From: Fodinibacter sp963763015
GTDB taxonomy: Bacteria; Actinomycetota; Actinomycetes; Actinomycetales; Dermatophilaceae
DNA length: 64,000 nt
NCBI GenBank assembly: GCA_963763015.1
Contig: CAVXML010000008.1
Location: forward strand, 243,215 to 307,214
Direction of reading: 5' to 3'
In this document: one piece after another, positions 27,601 to 35,305 of the stretch
Numbering within the stretch: position 1 is the first letter of the stretch
How the letters are laid out: each line of letters opens with the position of its first letter
The notes under the pieces: generated by a model
Databases searched by the model: none
Told to the model about the DNA's origin: nothing
Seen by the model: the letters and a program-made list of their open reading frames with translations, nothing else
Program-made: the position numbers and the translations under genes

Positions 27601-27935
27601 GGCGCGAGGAACGCGAGGAGCCGGTCGGCCGACTCCGGCCCCACCGCGTCAGCGGCGTGCGGATGAACGTCAGCCACCGTGCGGATCGAGGTGCCCGGCG
27701 GTAGCCCGACCGGCACCGCCCGGATGCCGGTCGTCGCGGCGAGATCGTCGCTCGGCAGGTCGAGCTGCGACGCCGTGAGGGGCTGCGGAAGCCGGGATGC
27801 CGTGAGCGCGGCGGCGGGTGCCATGGCCAGGACCGCAACGAGGCCCACGACGACGGCCCAGAGCACTGGGCCCGGTCGGGTGCCGTGGCGGCGGATCGCC
27901 GGCTCGGGTAGTGCCTCGTCGGTCGTCTGCCCCAT
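24618..27935 (-). CDS. Large TPR-repeat membrane protein
   Basis: An 1105-residue protein with one N-terminal membrane anchor (~residues 20-45, PVLWAVVVGLVAVLAMAPAA). A long helical-repeat region (~230-830) follows, with clear tetratricopeptide units near 760-830 (ALESDPTNYPAANNLGVLLA, then ALGWHNLGVV). Several membrane segments lie at the C-terminus (~870-1105), including LLLPVQPLDG. That last piece recalls the PDG motif of M50 site-2 proteases, but no HExxH was found, so protease activity is not claimed. Probably a scaffold at the membrane. Start ATG 27935 (MGQTTDEALP); upstream codons read non-conserved sequence. Confidence 0.78.
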   Translation of the reverse strand: MGQTTDEALPEPAIRRHGTRPGPVLWAVVVGLVAVLAMAPAAALTASRLPQPLTASQLDLPSDDLAATTGIRAVPVGLPPGTSIRTVADVHPHAADAVGPESADRLLAFLAPPAEGFDWPSVGEVTTDYPYRFSAVDEVLDTVDAPRLADGGAALGAALFLLAAQPEIAYGLQTNSVRLAFAVLDRARAGGGCDAQLNLLALVASDAEVPDDAIESEAAQARHVCPDDPTPGWLALMRDLNIGLGEPEETSVAPLFGAFLEAAEEKATEFVRTHPGDPGVLATLGDVYLATGMNLATPQPFTSRRAFRDADAVFARLLEAEETPAARLGAARARLGLARPQDAARLAVAAADGSDHPARALQVAITAEEAARRFAVASTLAERLAELGRDAFPDVMAVIPLDAPLSLGADVLTPVQISLLESGQGSGGGVVADEGFVPTFWDVPALTDAAPSCPDWVWRRDALVAGNAAAAAQGWPEDFDDIDPSLSGFGCPDGERLKRQVDNELAGGLPSELEVSEAREEAETLLDDRQNLLRWAGDLSGARREALRWAEHFGQETALAHQRLGEIAYLAKEYDDAAAHFATAAARWRVLSSGNDLAVAQSLLGRGAALLRARRPDEALPVLRPLVLEGAQGYGYQSTLSDGFATAHEFARLSYFAASLLGDHELSVGMDRAAAEDFATALSWADSLEGEVRLDAVRNSAAIAALGTGDPSSALELSRAAVAADPLSPVYLLTAAEVARRGGDDETAVRQNRGALESDPTNYPAANNLGVLLARRGHLEEASTVLRAAVAAEPAYALGWHNLGVVEGRRGPVHVISSQGALAEAASLDPTYADRPPRTALDTTTYRTSLDVSKPLPEGWSFAGSQRTAPAATVGLLALVLAGAGLVSLRGTTLPTGAKDWLEGTGPLGRLRGVARLRRPQWAVVATVAAFLLAFWRELLWPWTALTYAVALVALVGVGMAARVVVASRRVAEPPDSREPAESPDPARSTGVEHATWPPGVLVGLVAGAFGSPLAPMPVVRAPAGDTRVAMAAPLVLAVLSLGLLAEAAWWRTPLTTSLCVAAFVMAGSLLLPVQPLDGARAGRAGVLGAVGVLGAVLLLGLGLV

Positions 27936-28079
27936 GCGACCACCCCCGGCTCGCTCCCTTCCGACGGTAGACCCGTGACCAGCGTGACGCCAGAGGTACC
28001 TGACTCGCGAGGGGAGTCGTGTGACGTCCAACCAGTTCCTTCGGGTGACATCGTCCCCTCATGGGAGGATGATGCCGCG

Positions 28080-29285
28080 ATGGGCCTGTCGCTCGTGGTC
28101 CGAAGAGCCGCCGTCGCCGCCGCGGTTGCGTTGGTGGTGCCGGTCATTCCCTGCGCTGCCTCCGCAGCCGCCGTCCCGGGCTCCGCGGGGGGACCGTCGT
28201 CCACGACCACAGCGCACCAGCAGCTCGTCGGCGCCGTACCAGCGGCGGCCGACCCGACGCCCAGCGAGACCGCGTCAAGCCCGGCCGTGCCCAGCGAGGC
28301 CGAGGTGGCGGAGGCGAGGAAGGCCGCGGCAGCCGCGGCCAAGGAGGTCGCCGACATCACGGCGGAGCTCGAGCTGGCCGAGGCCAGGCTCGAGACGCTG
28401 CAACGCGGTGTGTCCGATGCGGTCACTGCCGACGAACGCGCCCAGCAGCAGCTCGCCGAGGCCGAGGCCGCCGTGCAGATCGCCACCGAGAACCTGTCCG
28501 CGGCTCGCCGCTCCCGAGCGGCCGCCGACCGCGAGCTGTCGGGCAGGGCTGCCCTGATCTACATGCAGGGCGGTGACTTCCAGGACCTGGCTACCCTCGT
28601 GGTTGCCCCGCCCAGCGTGATGTCGGACCTCGCCGTCGTGCTCGACCAGAACGCCCAAGCGGTGAGGGACAGCCTCGACGCCGCCAGCTCCGCAGCAGCG
28701 GATGCCGCCGCCCGGGAGCGGCTGCTCGTCGCCGCCCGCGACACCCGCGCCCGCGCGGTCGAGGAGGCGGGCGCCCGCCGCGCCGCCGCCGAGAAGGAGG
28801 CCGCACGTGCCGGCGCGGAGGCGGCCGAGCTGGGGAAGCAGCAGGAGGCTCTGACCGCCAGGCTGGCCGTGCTCGAGAAGGGCGCCGCAGACCTCGCCGG
28901 GCTCCGCGAGGCGGCCGCCCGGCTGGGCACCACCGGCCTGCTCGGCCTTCAGGCACTCGGTTCGCCCGGAAGCGCGCCGCGCGCGGCCCAGGAGATCGCG
29001 CGGTCGATGACGGCGTCCTACGGCTGGGACGAGGCCGAGTTCACCTGCCTCGTCGAGCTCTGGCACAACGAGTCGGGGTGGAGCTGGAGCGCAACGAACC
29101 CGTCGTCGGGGGCGTACGGCATCCCCCAGTCACTTCCGGGCTGGAAGATGGCGAGCGCAGGAAGTGACTGGCTGACCAACCCGGCCACGCAGATCACCTG
29201 GGGGATGGACTACATCGAGTCGGTCTACGGCTCGCCGTGCTCGGCCCTCGAGAAGTGGCAGGCCCGGTCCCCGCACTGGTACTGA
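28080..29285 (+). CDS. Secreted coiled-coil protein with lytic-transglycosylase-like C-terminus
   Basis: A 401-residue exported protein. Signal peptide at residues 1-~30 (LVVRRAAVAAAVALVVPVIP), long alanine/glutamate coiled coil (~70-290, as in NlpC/P60-associated and EnvC-like proteins), then a C-terminal ~90-residue lysozyme-like fold. The fold reads FTCLVELWHNESGWSWSATN (catalytic Glu in NESGW), SSGAYGIPQSLPGWKM and DWLTNPATQITWGMDYIESV. It should act on or near peptidoglycan. Start ATG 28080 is chosen because it places the signal peptide at the N-terminus. Divergent from the TPR gene. Confidence 0.9.
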   Translation: MGLSLVVRRAAVAAAVALVVPVIPCAASAAAVPGSAGGPSSTTTAHQQLVGAVPAAADPTPSETASSPAVPSEAEVAEARKAAAAAAKEVADITAELELAEARLETLQRGVSDAVTADERAQQQLAEAEAAVQIATENLSAARRSRAAADRELSGRAALIYMQGGDFQDLATLVVAPPSVMSDLAVVLDQNAQAVRDSLDAASSAAADAAARERLLVAARDTRARAVEEAGARRAAAEKEAARAGAEAAELGKQQEALTARLAVLEKGAADLAGLREAAARLGTTGLLGLQALGSPGSAPRAAQEIARSMTASYGWDEAEFTCLVELWHNESGWSWSATNPSSGAYGIPQSLPGWKMASAGSDWLTNPATQITWGMDYIESVYGSPCSALEKWQARSPHWY

Positions 29286-29382
29286 CCCTGCCGCACTGAC
29301 GCCTGCTGGCTGCCGCGCTCCCGCGGGATGCCGTACGTCGCCGACGTGGGCCATGATCGGTTCACGAACCCGAGGACGGACC

Positions 29383-30471
29383 ATGCACTCCTTCGAGCAC
29401 GACACCGACGCGTCGCGGATCGTCTTCGGCATGGGCACGGTGTCGCGAGTGGGGTCAGAGCTCAGGCGCATCGGTGGGCGGCGCGCGCTGGTCCTCTCGA
29501 CCCGCGGCCAGCGAGGTCTCGCGGCGCGGGTGGCCGACGCGCTGGGCGACGCAGCGGCCGCCACCTTCGACGGTGCCGCGGAGCACACCCCGGTGGAGGT
29601 GACCGATGCCGCCCTCGCCCGGGCGAAGGAGGTGGCGGCCGACGCGGTCGTCTCGGTGGGCGGTGGCTCGACGACCGGGCTCGGCAAGGCCCTGTCCGCC
29701 CGCACCGGGATGCCGCACGTCGTGGTCCCCACGACCTACGCCGGCTCGGAGGTCACCTCGATCCTCGGCGAGACCGCCGACGGCCAGAAGGTGACCCGGT
29801 CCGGCCCGGAGATCCTGCCCGCGGTGGTCGTCTACGACGTGGCCCTGACGACCACGCTCCCATGGGCCGTCACCGTCACCAGCGCGGTCAACGGCATGGC
29901 CCACGCCGTCGAGGCCCTCTACGCGCCGGACCGCACCCCCGAGACCGACCGGATGGCCACCGAGGGACTCGGCGCCCTGGCCGGCGGGCTGCGGTCGCTC
30001 CACCGTGATGCCGACGACCTCGACGCGCGCGCCGACCTGCTCTACGGAGCGTGGCTGGCGGGCACCTGCCTCGGCACGGTCACCATGGGGATGCACCACA
30101 GGCTCTGCCACACCCTCGGCGGCAGCTTCGGCCTCCCCCACGCACCCACGCACACCGTGGTGCTGCCCTACGTCATGGCGTTCAACGCGCCGGCGGCACC
30201 GACGGCCATCGCGGCAGCCGCCACCGCGCTCGGTGTCGACGACGCCCCATCGGGCCTGCAGGCACTGGTGGCGGGCCTCGGTGGTCCCACCCGCCTGGCG
30301 GCTCTCGGCTTCCACCTCGCCGACGTCCCACGTGCCGCCGACCTGGCCACCGCCAGGCCCTCCGCCAACCCCCGGGCAGTCCAGCGCGACGGCATCGTCG
30401 ATGTGCTCACCCGCGCGACGGAGGGCACCCCGATACCCGCAGCGTCCCCACCGAACGAGGAGAACCGATGA
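29383..30471 (+). CDS. Maleylacetate reductase-like iron alcohol dehydrogenase
   Basis: A 362-residue iron-containing dehydrogenase. NAD(P) site VVSVGGGSTTGLGKALSART near residue 90, then MPHVVVPTTYAGSEVTSILG. The metal/active-site stretch MGMHHRLCHTLGGSFGLPHA near 250-265 is characteristic of maleylacetate reductases, which reduce maleylacetate to 3-oxoadipate at the end of hydroxyquinol/chlorocatechol/resorcinol pathways. ATG 29383 follows GAGGACGG; coupled by ATGA to a VOC gene. No hydroxyquinol 1,2-dioxygenase is in the window, so the exact substrate is open. Confidence 0.88.
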   Translation: MHSFEHDTDASRIVFGMGTVSRVGSELRRIGGRRALVLSTRGQRGLAARVADALGDAAAATFDGAAEHTPVEVTDAALARAKEVAADAVVSVGGGSTTGLGKALSARTGMPHVVVPTTYAGSEVTSILGETADGQKVTRSGPEILPAVVVYDVALTTTLPWAVTVTSAVNGMAHAVEALYAPDRTPETDRMATEGLGALAGGLRSLHRDADDLDARADLLYGAWLAGTCLGTVTMGMHHRLCHTLGGSFGLPHAPTHTVVLPYVMAFNAPAAPTAIAAAATALGVDDAPSGLQALVAGLGGPTRLAALGFHLADVPRAADLATARPSANPRAVQRDGIVDVLTRATEGTPIPAASPPNEENR

Positions 30472-31010
30472 CCACGACCGACGCCACCGGACCCGACGGC
30501 ACCAGGCCCGATGCCACCAGGCCCGACCCCGCCGAGCTCGAGGCCCGGCGGCAGCAGATCCGCGAGGCGCACCTGCGCCCGGCGGGGTCGCGCCCCGCCT
30601 CGACGGCCCGCGGGCTCCACCACACGGCGCTGATCAGCAGCGACGTGGAGCGCACCGTCCGCTTCTACCAGGACGTGCTCGGGTTCCCGCTGACCGAGCT
30701 GATCGAGAACCGCGACTACCCCGGCTCCTCCCACTTCTTCTTCGACATCGGCAACTCCAACCTGCTGGCCTTCTTCGACTTCCCCGGGCTCGACGTCGGG
30801 CCGTACGCCGAGGTGCTGGGCGGCCTGCACCACATGGCGATCTCCGTGGAGCCCGAGCGCTGGCACGCCCTGGTCGCCCGGCTCGCCGAGGCGGGTGTGC
30901 AGCACGAGGTGCACAGCGGGGTGTCGGTCTACTTCCGCGACCCCGACGGGGCCCGCATCGAGCTCATCGCCGACCCCCTGGGCGAGATGTACGGCAACCA
31001 GGTGCTCTGA
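30468..31010 (+). CDS. VOC-family (glyoxalase/extradiol dioxygenase fold) protein
   Basis: A 180-residue protein: a ~50-residue charged N-terminal extension, then one vicinal-oxygen-chelate fold. Candidate metal ligands are His in GLHHTALISSDVERTVRFYQ, His in GLHHMAISVEPERWHALVAR and Glu in GARIELIADPLGEMYGNQ. ATG 30468 overlaps the maleylacetate-reductase stop. Could be a ring-cleaving dioxygenase or a lyase in the same catabolic route; a single VOC module is short for an extradiol dioxygenase. Confidence 0.85.
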   Translation: MTTTDATGPDGTRPDATRPDPAELEARRQQIREAHLRPAGSRPASTARGLHHTALISSDVERTVRFYQDVLGFPLTELIENRDYPGSSHFFFDIGNSNLLAFFDFPGLDVGPYAEVLGGLHHMAISVEPERWHALVARLAEAGVQHEVHSGVSVYFRDPDGARIELIADPLGEMYGNQVL

Positions 31011-31027
31011 CGACCCAAGTCGACGGG

Positions 31028-31071
31028 AGACAACACGCCGCTCGGGGCACGCTCCGCACGGCGTGTTGTCT
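31028..31071. terminator. Bidirectional terminator, 13-bp stem
   Basis: AGACAACACGCCG (31028-31040) pairs exactly with 31059-31071 across an 18-nt loop, and the flanks CGACGGG/CTCGTCG extend it imperfectly. It lies between the convergent VOC gene and TetR gene, touching the latter's stop. Confidence 0.8.
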
Positions 31072-31696
31072 ACTCTCGTCGAGCACCTTCCGCGGCGTCG
31101 GCCTCGAGAAAGCCGCGGTGCAGGGAGTACAGGGCCTCGCTCACGAGGCGGCGGTCGGCCGACGAGCCCCGCGGCCGGGCGTGCCGGTGCAGCGCCAGTC
31201 CGTCGAGCAGCGCCACGACCATCGGCGCCCGCTCGTCGGCGTGTGCGATCCCCAGCGCGAGCAGCGACGCCTCGGCACCCCGCTCGATGCTCGCCATGAT
31301 CCGGTGGGCGGTGGGCTGCAGCTGAGGCCGGCGGCGGCACTCGAGGTAGATCTCGAACTGCGCGACGGTGTCGGGTTCCGGCTCGGACATCACCGCGTCG
31401 ACGAAGCGGTCGATCGCCTCGCGGGGGTCAAGCTCGGCGTCGGCGACCTGCGCCGTCACGGCATCCACGCGTTCCACGATGCGCTCGCCGACCACGTGCA
31501 GCGCGGCGGCGACCAGCTGGTCCAGCGAGGAGAAGAAGTAGCTCGTCGTGGACGTCGACATCCCCGCTCGTGCGGCGATCGCCCGGTGGGTCGTGCTGGC
31601 GACGCCCTGCTCGGCGATCACCTCGATCGCGGCGTCGAGGAGGGCGGCCCGGCGCGCGCGTCCGCTGGCCCGGTGGGTGGCTGGCCGAATCGACAT
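31070..31696 (-). CDS. TetR-family regulator of the aldolase-aminotransferase operon
   Basis: A 208-residue TetR-type repressor: N-terminal HTH at residues ~12-58 (ALLDAAIEVIAEQGVASTTH, then AGMSTSTTSYFFSSLDQLV), the rest a helical ligand-binding domain. Start ATG 31696 (MSIRPATHR). A 24-bp palindrome at 31713-31736 sits between this start and the divergent fusion gene at 31786, so it probably controls both. Confidence 0.92.
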   Translation of the reverse strand: MSIRPATHRASGRARRAALLDAAIEVIAEQGVASTTHRAIAARAGMSTSTTSYFFSSLDQLVAAALHVVGERIVERVDAVTAQVADAELDPREAIDRFVDAVMSEPEPDTVAQFEIYLECRRRPQLQPTAHRIMASIERGAEASLLALGIAHADERAPMVVALLDGLALHRHARPRGSSADRRLVSEALYSLHRGFLEADAAEGARRE

Positions 31697-31712
31697 GACC
31701 CGATTGTGCCAA

Positions 31713-31736
31713 AAGTCTGGACATTCGTCCAGACTT
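31713..31736. promoter_or_regulatory. TetR-type operator palindrome
   Basis: Perfect 10-bp arms AAGTCTGGAC (31713-31722) and GTCCAGACTT (31727-31736) around ATTC. It sits 17 bp before the tetR start and 50 bp before the divergent operon start, the normal place for a TetR autoregulatory site. Confidence 0.82.
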
Positions 31737-31785
31737 ACTGGCACGCTGGTCCTGGGCGATCGGCCCGCGTACCCAGGAGGCACCC

Positions 31786-34068
31786 GTGGAGCACCTCTCC
31801 GCCCGCCAGCACGTCGTCGACATGTGTCGCACGATGCTCGACCGCGGCTACCTCAAGGCCACCGAGGGCAACGTCTCGGTCCGGGTGCCCGGCCGCCGGC
31901 TCTACGCCGTGACCCCGAGCAACTACTCGTACGACCGGATGCGCGTCGAGGACGTCTGCATCGTCGACTTCGACGGCACCCACGTGCCGGATGCCGCGCG
32001 CGCCGGCTCGGGCGCCTCCCTGGCACCGTCCATCGAGTGCGGCATGCACGCCAACATCTACCGCGAGCGCCCCGACGTGCACGCCATCGTCCACACCCAC
32101 CAGCCGTACGCCTCGGCGCTGGCCGTGCTACGTCGCCCGATCCCGGCCCTCACCGACGAGCAGGTCCGCTTCCTCGGCCGCGAGGTCGCGATCATCGACT
32201 ACGCCCCCTCGGGCACCGGCTTCCTCGCGAAGAACGTCCAGAAGAAGATCACGAGCGGCGACAACGCCTTCATCCTCGCCAACCACGGCATCGTGGCCGT
32301 GGGCACCGACCCGGAGCGGGCCGTGTTCAACATGGCGCTGCTGGAGAAGGTGTCCATCGCCTACCTGCTGGCGCTGACGACCGAGTCGGGCAAGGTGTAC
32401 TCGATCCCGGCGCCGATCCGCGAGATCGCCTTCGCCAAGCTGCGGTCCGACGAGAAGCGGATCGCCGCGCAGGTCACGAAGTCCCTTCCCGCGCAGTTCG
32501 TTCCGGATGCCGTGCCGTTGCCCAGCGCCGACGCGGCGGCGCGCGACGCGATGAGCGAGCGCGCGTCGTTCGTGGCCGAGCCCGGTGTCCCGGCCGAGGC
32601 GCCCGGCGCCGAGTCGGCACGGCTCGGGTACGCGATCAGCGCCTACCCCGACGTCGACGACACCATGCGGCGGCTCGAAGCCCTTGTCGCGCAGCCGGTT
32701 CGGGGGCTGCGGCACGACGCCCTCGACGACGTGCTCGAGTGGTTCGAGACCAAGTGCCGGGCGAGCAAGGAGCTCACCGACCGGGCGAGGGCGCGCATCC
32801 CCGGCGGTGTGCAGCACAACCTTGCGTTCAACTCCCCGTTCCCGCTCGCGATCGACCGCGCCGAGGGTGCCCACCTCACCGACCGCGACGGCAACGTGTA
32901 CATCGACTTCCTCCAGGCCGGGGGGCCGACGATCCTCGGCAGCAACTACGCACCGGTCAACGACAAGGTGGCCGAGGTGGTCCGCGAGTCGGGCCCGGTG
33001 ACCGGGCTCTTCCACGAGTACGAGCTCAGGCTCGCCGAGGCCATCCACCGTTACATGCCGCACATCGAGATGTACCGCTCGCTCGGGTCAGGCACCGAGG
33101 GCGTCATGGCCGCCGTGCGGGCCGCCCGGGCGTTCACCGGTCACAAGGTCGTCGTCAAGGTCGGCGGCGCCTACCACGGCTGGTCCGACACCCTGGTGTA
33201 CGGCCTCCGCGTGCCGGGCACGTACCGGATGAACGCCAAGGGCATCCCCTTCGGAGCCACGAGTGCGACCCGCGAGACGTTCCCGCACGACCTCGGCACC
33301 CTGCGCCGCAAGCTCGTCGAGAACCGGCTGCGGGGCGGCACTGCCGCCGTGGTCGTCGAGCCGCTGGGCCCGGAGTCGGGCACTCGGCCGGCGCCCGAGG
33401 CCTTCAACGCCCGGGTGCGCGAGCTCTGCGACGAGTTCGGTGCCCTGCTCATCTTCGACGAGGTCGTGACCGGCTTCCGGGTCGGGATGGGCGGTGCGGC
33501 GGGCTACTTCGGGGTGACCCCAGACCTGACGGTGCTCGGCAAGGCCGTCTCCGGTGGCTACCCGATGGCCGGCGGCGTCGGTGGCCGGGAGGACGTCATG
33601 GCGGTCTTCGGCTCCGGGCTCGACGGCAAGAGCGGCGCGCACGTGCAGGTCGGCGGCACCCTGTCCGCGAACCCCCTGTCCTGCGCGGCCGGCTACTTCG
33701 CCATCGAGGAGATGGCCCGCACCAACGCGCCCGTCGTGGCGGGCCGCGCCGGTGACCGGCTCGCGGCCGGGCTGCTGCGGCTCGTGGCCCAGCACGGCCT
33801 GCCGTACGTCGTCTACAACCAGGGGTCCATCGTCCACCTCGAGTGCAGCGGCGTCATGCTGCTCGACATGCACAACCCGGTCAAGCTCTTCCGGGAGAAC
33901 AAGCCCCGCAAGCGGCTCATGGAGCAGATGGGCGCGGCCTACACGGCCAACGGCATCATCACCCTCGCCGGCTCGCGGCTCTACACGTCGATGGCCGACA
34001 CGGACGCCGTCATCGACGACGCGCTGGAGCGCTTCGACCGCGTCTTCTCGATGGTCGACGGTGTCTGA
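31786..34068 (+). CDS. Class II aldolase / class III aminotransferase fusion
   Basis: A 760-residue bifunctional protein. Residues ~5-225 are a class II aldolase/adducin domain with the zinc set Glu84, His103, His105 (ECGMH and IVHTHQP) and His167 (ANHG), as in L-fuculose-phosphate aldolase. After a ~60-residue linker, residues ~300-755 are a class III PLP aminotransferase close to glutamate-1-semialdehyde aminomutase (YIDFLQAGGPTILGSNYAPV, LLIFDEVVTGFRVGMGG, PLP lysine Lys586 in VLGKAVSGGYP). GTG 31786 follows AGGAGG. The fused order suggests the aldolase releases an aldehyde/ketone that the second domain aminates, or the reverse. With the downstream transporter and FGGY kinase it forms a sugar or sugar-acid route of unknown substrate. 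Confidence 0.92.
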   Translation: MEHLSARQHVVDMCRTMLDRGYLKATEGNVSVRVPGRRLYAVTPSNYSYDRMRVEDVCIVDFDGTHVPDAARAGSGASLAPSIECGMHANIYRERPDVHAIVHTHQPYASALAVLRRPIPALTDEQVRFLGREVAIIDYAPSGTGFLAKNVQKKITSGDNAFILANHGIVAVGTDPERAVFNMALLEKVSIAYLLALTTESGKVYSIPAPIREIAFAKLRSDEKRIAAQVTKSLPAQFVPDAVPLPSADAAARDAMSERASFVAEPGVPAEAPGAESARLGYAISAYPDVDDTMRRLEALVAQPVRGLRHDALDDVLEWFETKCRASKELTDRARARIPGGVQHNLAFNSPFPLAIDRAEGAHLTDRDGNVYIDFLQAGGPTILGSNYAPVNDKVAEVVRESGPVTGLFHEYELRLAEAIHRYMPHIEMYRSLGSGTEGVMAAVRAARAFTGHKVVVKVGGAYHGWSDTLVYGLRVPGTYRMNAKGIPFGATSATRETFPHDLGTLRRKLVENRLRGGTAAVVVEPLGPESGTRPAPEAFNARVRELCDEFGALLIFDEVVTGFRVGMGGAAGYFGVTPDLTVLGKAVSGGYPMAGGVGGREDVMAVFGSGLDGKSGAHVQVGGTLSANPLSCAAGYFAIEEMARTNAPVVAGRAGDRLAAGLLRLVAQHGLPYVVYNQGSIVHLECSGVMLLDMHNPVKLFRENKPRKRLMEQMGAAYTANGIITLAGSRLYTSMADTDAVIDDALERFDRVFSMVDGV

Positions 34069-35305
34069 GCCCGTGGCGGGGACACGCGCGGTCCCGGTCC
34101 ACCGGGTGCGAACCGCTCGCTGGGCGCTCCTCGCCGCCTTCGCCGCCCTCGTCGCGAGCACGCAGGTGCTGTGGCTGTCGCTCGCACCCGTGACCACCCG
34201 CGCCGCTGACGAGCTGGGGGTCTCCGAGGGCGCGGTCGGCGACCTCGCCGTCGTCAACCCCGTGCTCTACGTGCTCCTCGCGATCCCGGCCGGCCGGTGG
34301 GCCGACCGGCGGTTCGGACTGGCGCTCTCGACCGGGGCAGGGCTGACGGCTGCCGGGGCGCTGCTCCGCATGGTCGACCCCGAGTCCTACGGATGGGTGC
34401 TCGCGGGACAGATCGTGCTCTCGGCCGGGCAGCCGCTGGTGCTCAACGCGACCACGAAGGTCGCCGCTCGGTGGTTCCCGGCGACCGAGCGCACCCGGGC
34501 CATCGCCGTCGGCGGCGGTGCCCAGTTCGTGGGCATCCTCCTCGCGGCGACGACGGCAGCCCCGCTCCTGGACACAGGAGGCCTGTCGCTCCTCCTGGGC
34601 GCCTACGCCGCACTCGCCACCGCGGCCGCTCTGTCGCTCGTCGTGGCCCTGGCGCTCGTACCGCCCGCCTTCATCGTGGATGCCGGACGCGCACCGTCAC
34701 TGCGCTGGCTGCGGCAGGACCGGCTCCTCCTCCAGCTCGCGGCCCTGCTCTTCGTCGGGGTCGGCCTCTTCAACGCGCTGGCGACCTGGCTGGACCCGAT
34801 CCTCGAGGACCTCGGCATGCCCGGGTCGGGTGGCACGATCATCGCCACGACGACCATCGCCGGACTGGTCGGCACCGCCGTGCTACCCGACCTCGCCGCG
34901 CGGCGCGACCGGCGCCGGACCGTCCTGCTCACCACGACCGTCCTCGCCGTCGTGGTGTTCCCCCTCGTCGCCGTCCTCCCGACCGTCTGGCTCATCGCGG
35001 TCGCGCTCGCCGTCGTGGGCTTCTTCCTGCTCGCGTGCCTGCCCCTCGCCCTGGACTGGTCCGAGCTGGAGGCCGGTCCCGAGCGGGCCGCCACGGCGAC
35101 GGGGTTCCTGCTGATGGCAGGCAACCTCGGCGGGGCGGTCCTCGTGCTCGCCGTCCAGGTCGTCGTCGGCAACCCCTACCTCGCCCTCGGGGCGTTCGCC
35201 CTGCTCGCCGTGCCGGGCGTGCTCGTCGCGAGCCGGCTCCCGCAGCACGCCCGGTCGCACCGCGACCTCGAGTCCTCCGGATCGCCCGGGGACGTGGCCC
35301 GGTGA
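34061..35305 (+). CDS. Major facilitator superfamily transporter
   Basis: A 414-residue polytopic protein with about 12 membrane segments. MFS landmarks: GRWADRRFG after helix 2-3, and the second-half repeat DLAARRDRRRTV. Start GTG 34061 overlaps the fusion gene by 8 bases. Family members of this general type import small metabolites or anions; here it likely imports the substrate of the aldolase/kinase pathway. Stop overlaps the kinase start (GTGA). Confidence 0.88.
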   Translation: MSEPVAGTRAVPVHRVRTARWALLAAFAALVASTQVLWLSLAPVTTRAADELGVSEGAVGDLAVVNPVLYVLLAIPAGRWADRRFGLALSTGAGLTAAGALLRMVDPESYGWVLAGQIVLSAGQPLVLNATTKVAARWFPATERTRAIAVGGGAQFVGILLAATTAAPLLDTGGLSLLLGAYAALATAAALSLVVALALVPPAFIVDAGRAPSLRWLRQDRLLLQLAALLFVGVGLFNALATWLDPILEDLGMPGSGGTIIATTTIAGLVGTAVLPDLAARRDRRRTVLLTTTVLAVVVFPLVAVLPTVWLIAVALAVVGFFLLACLPLALDWSELEAGPERAATATGFLLMAGNLGGAVLVLAVQVVVGNPYLALGAFALLAVPGVLVASRLPQHARSHRDLESSGSPGDVAR

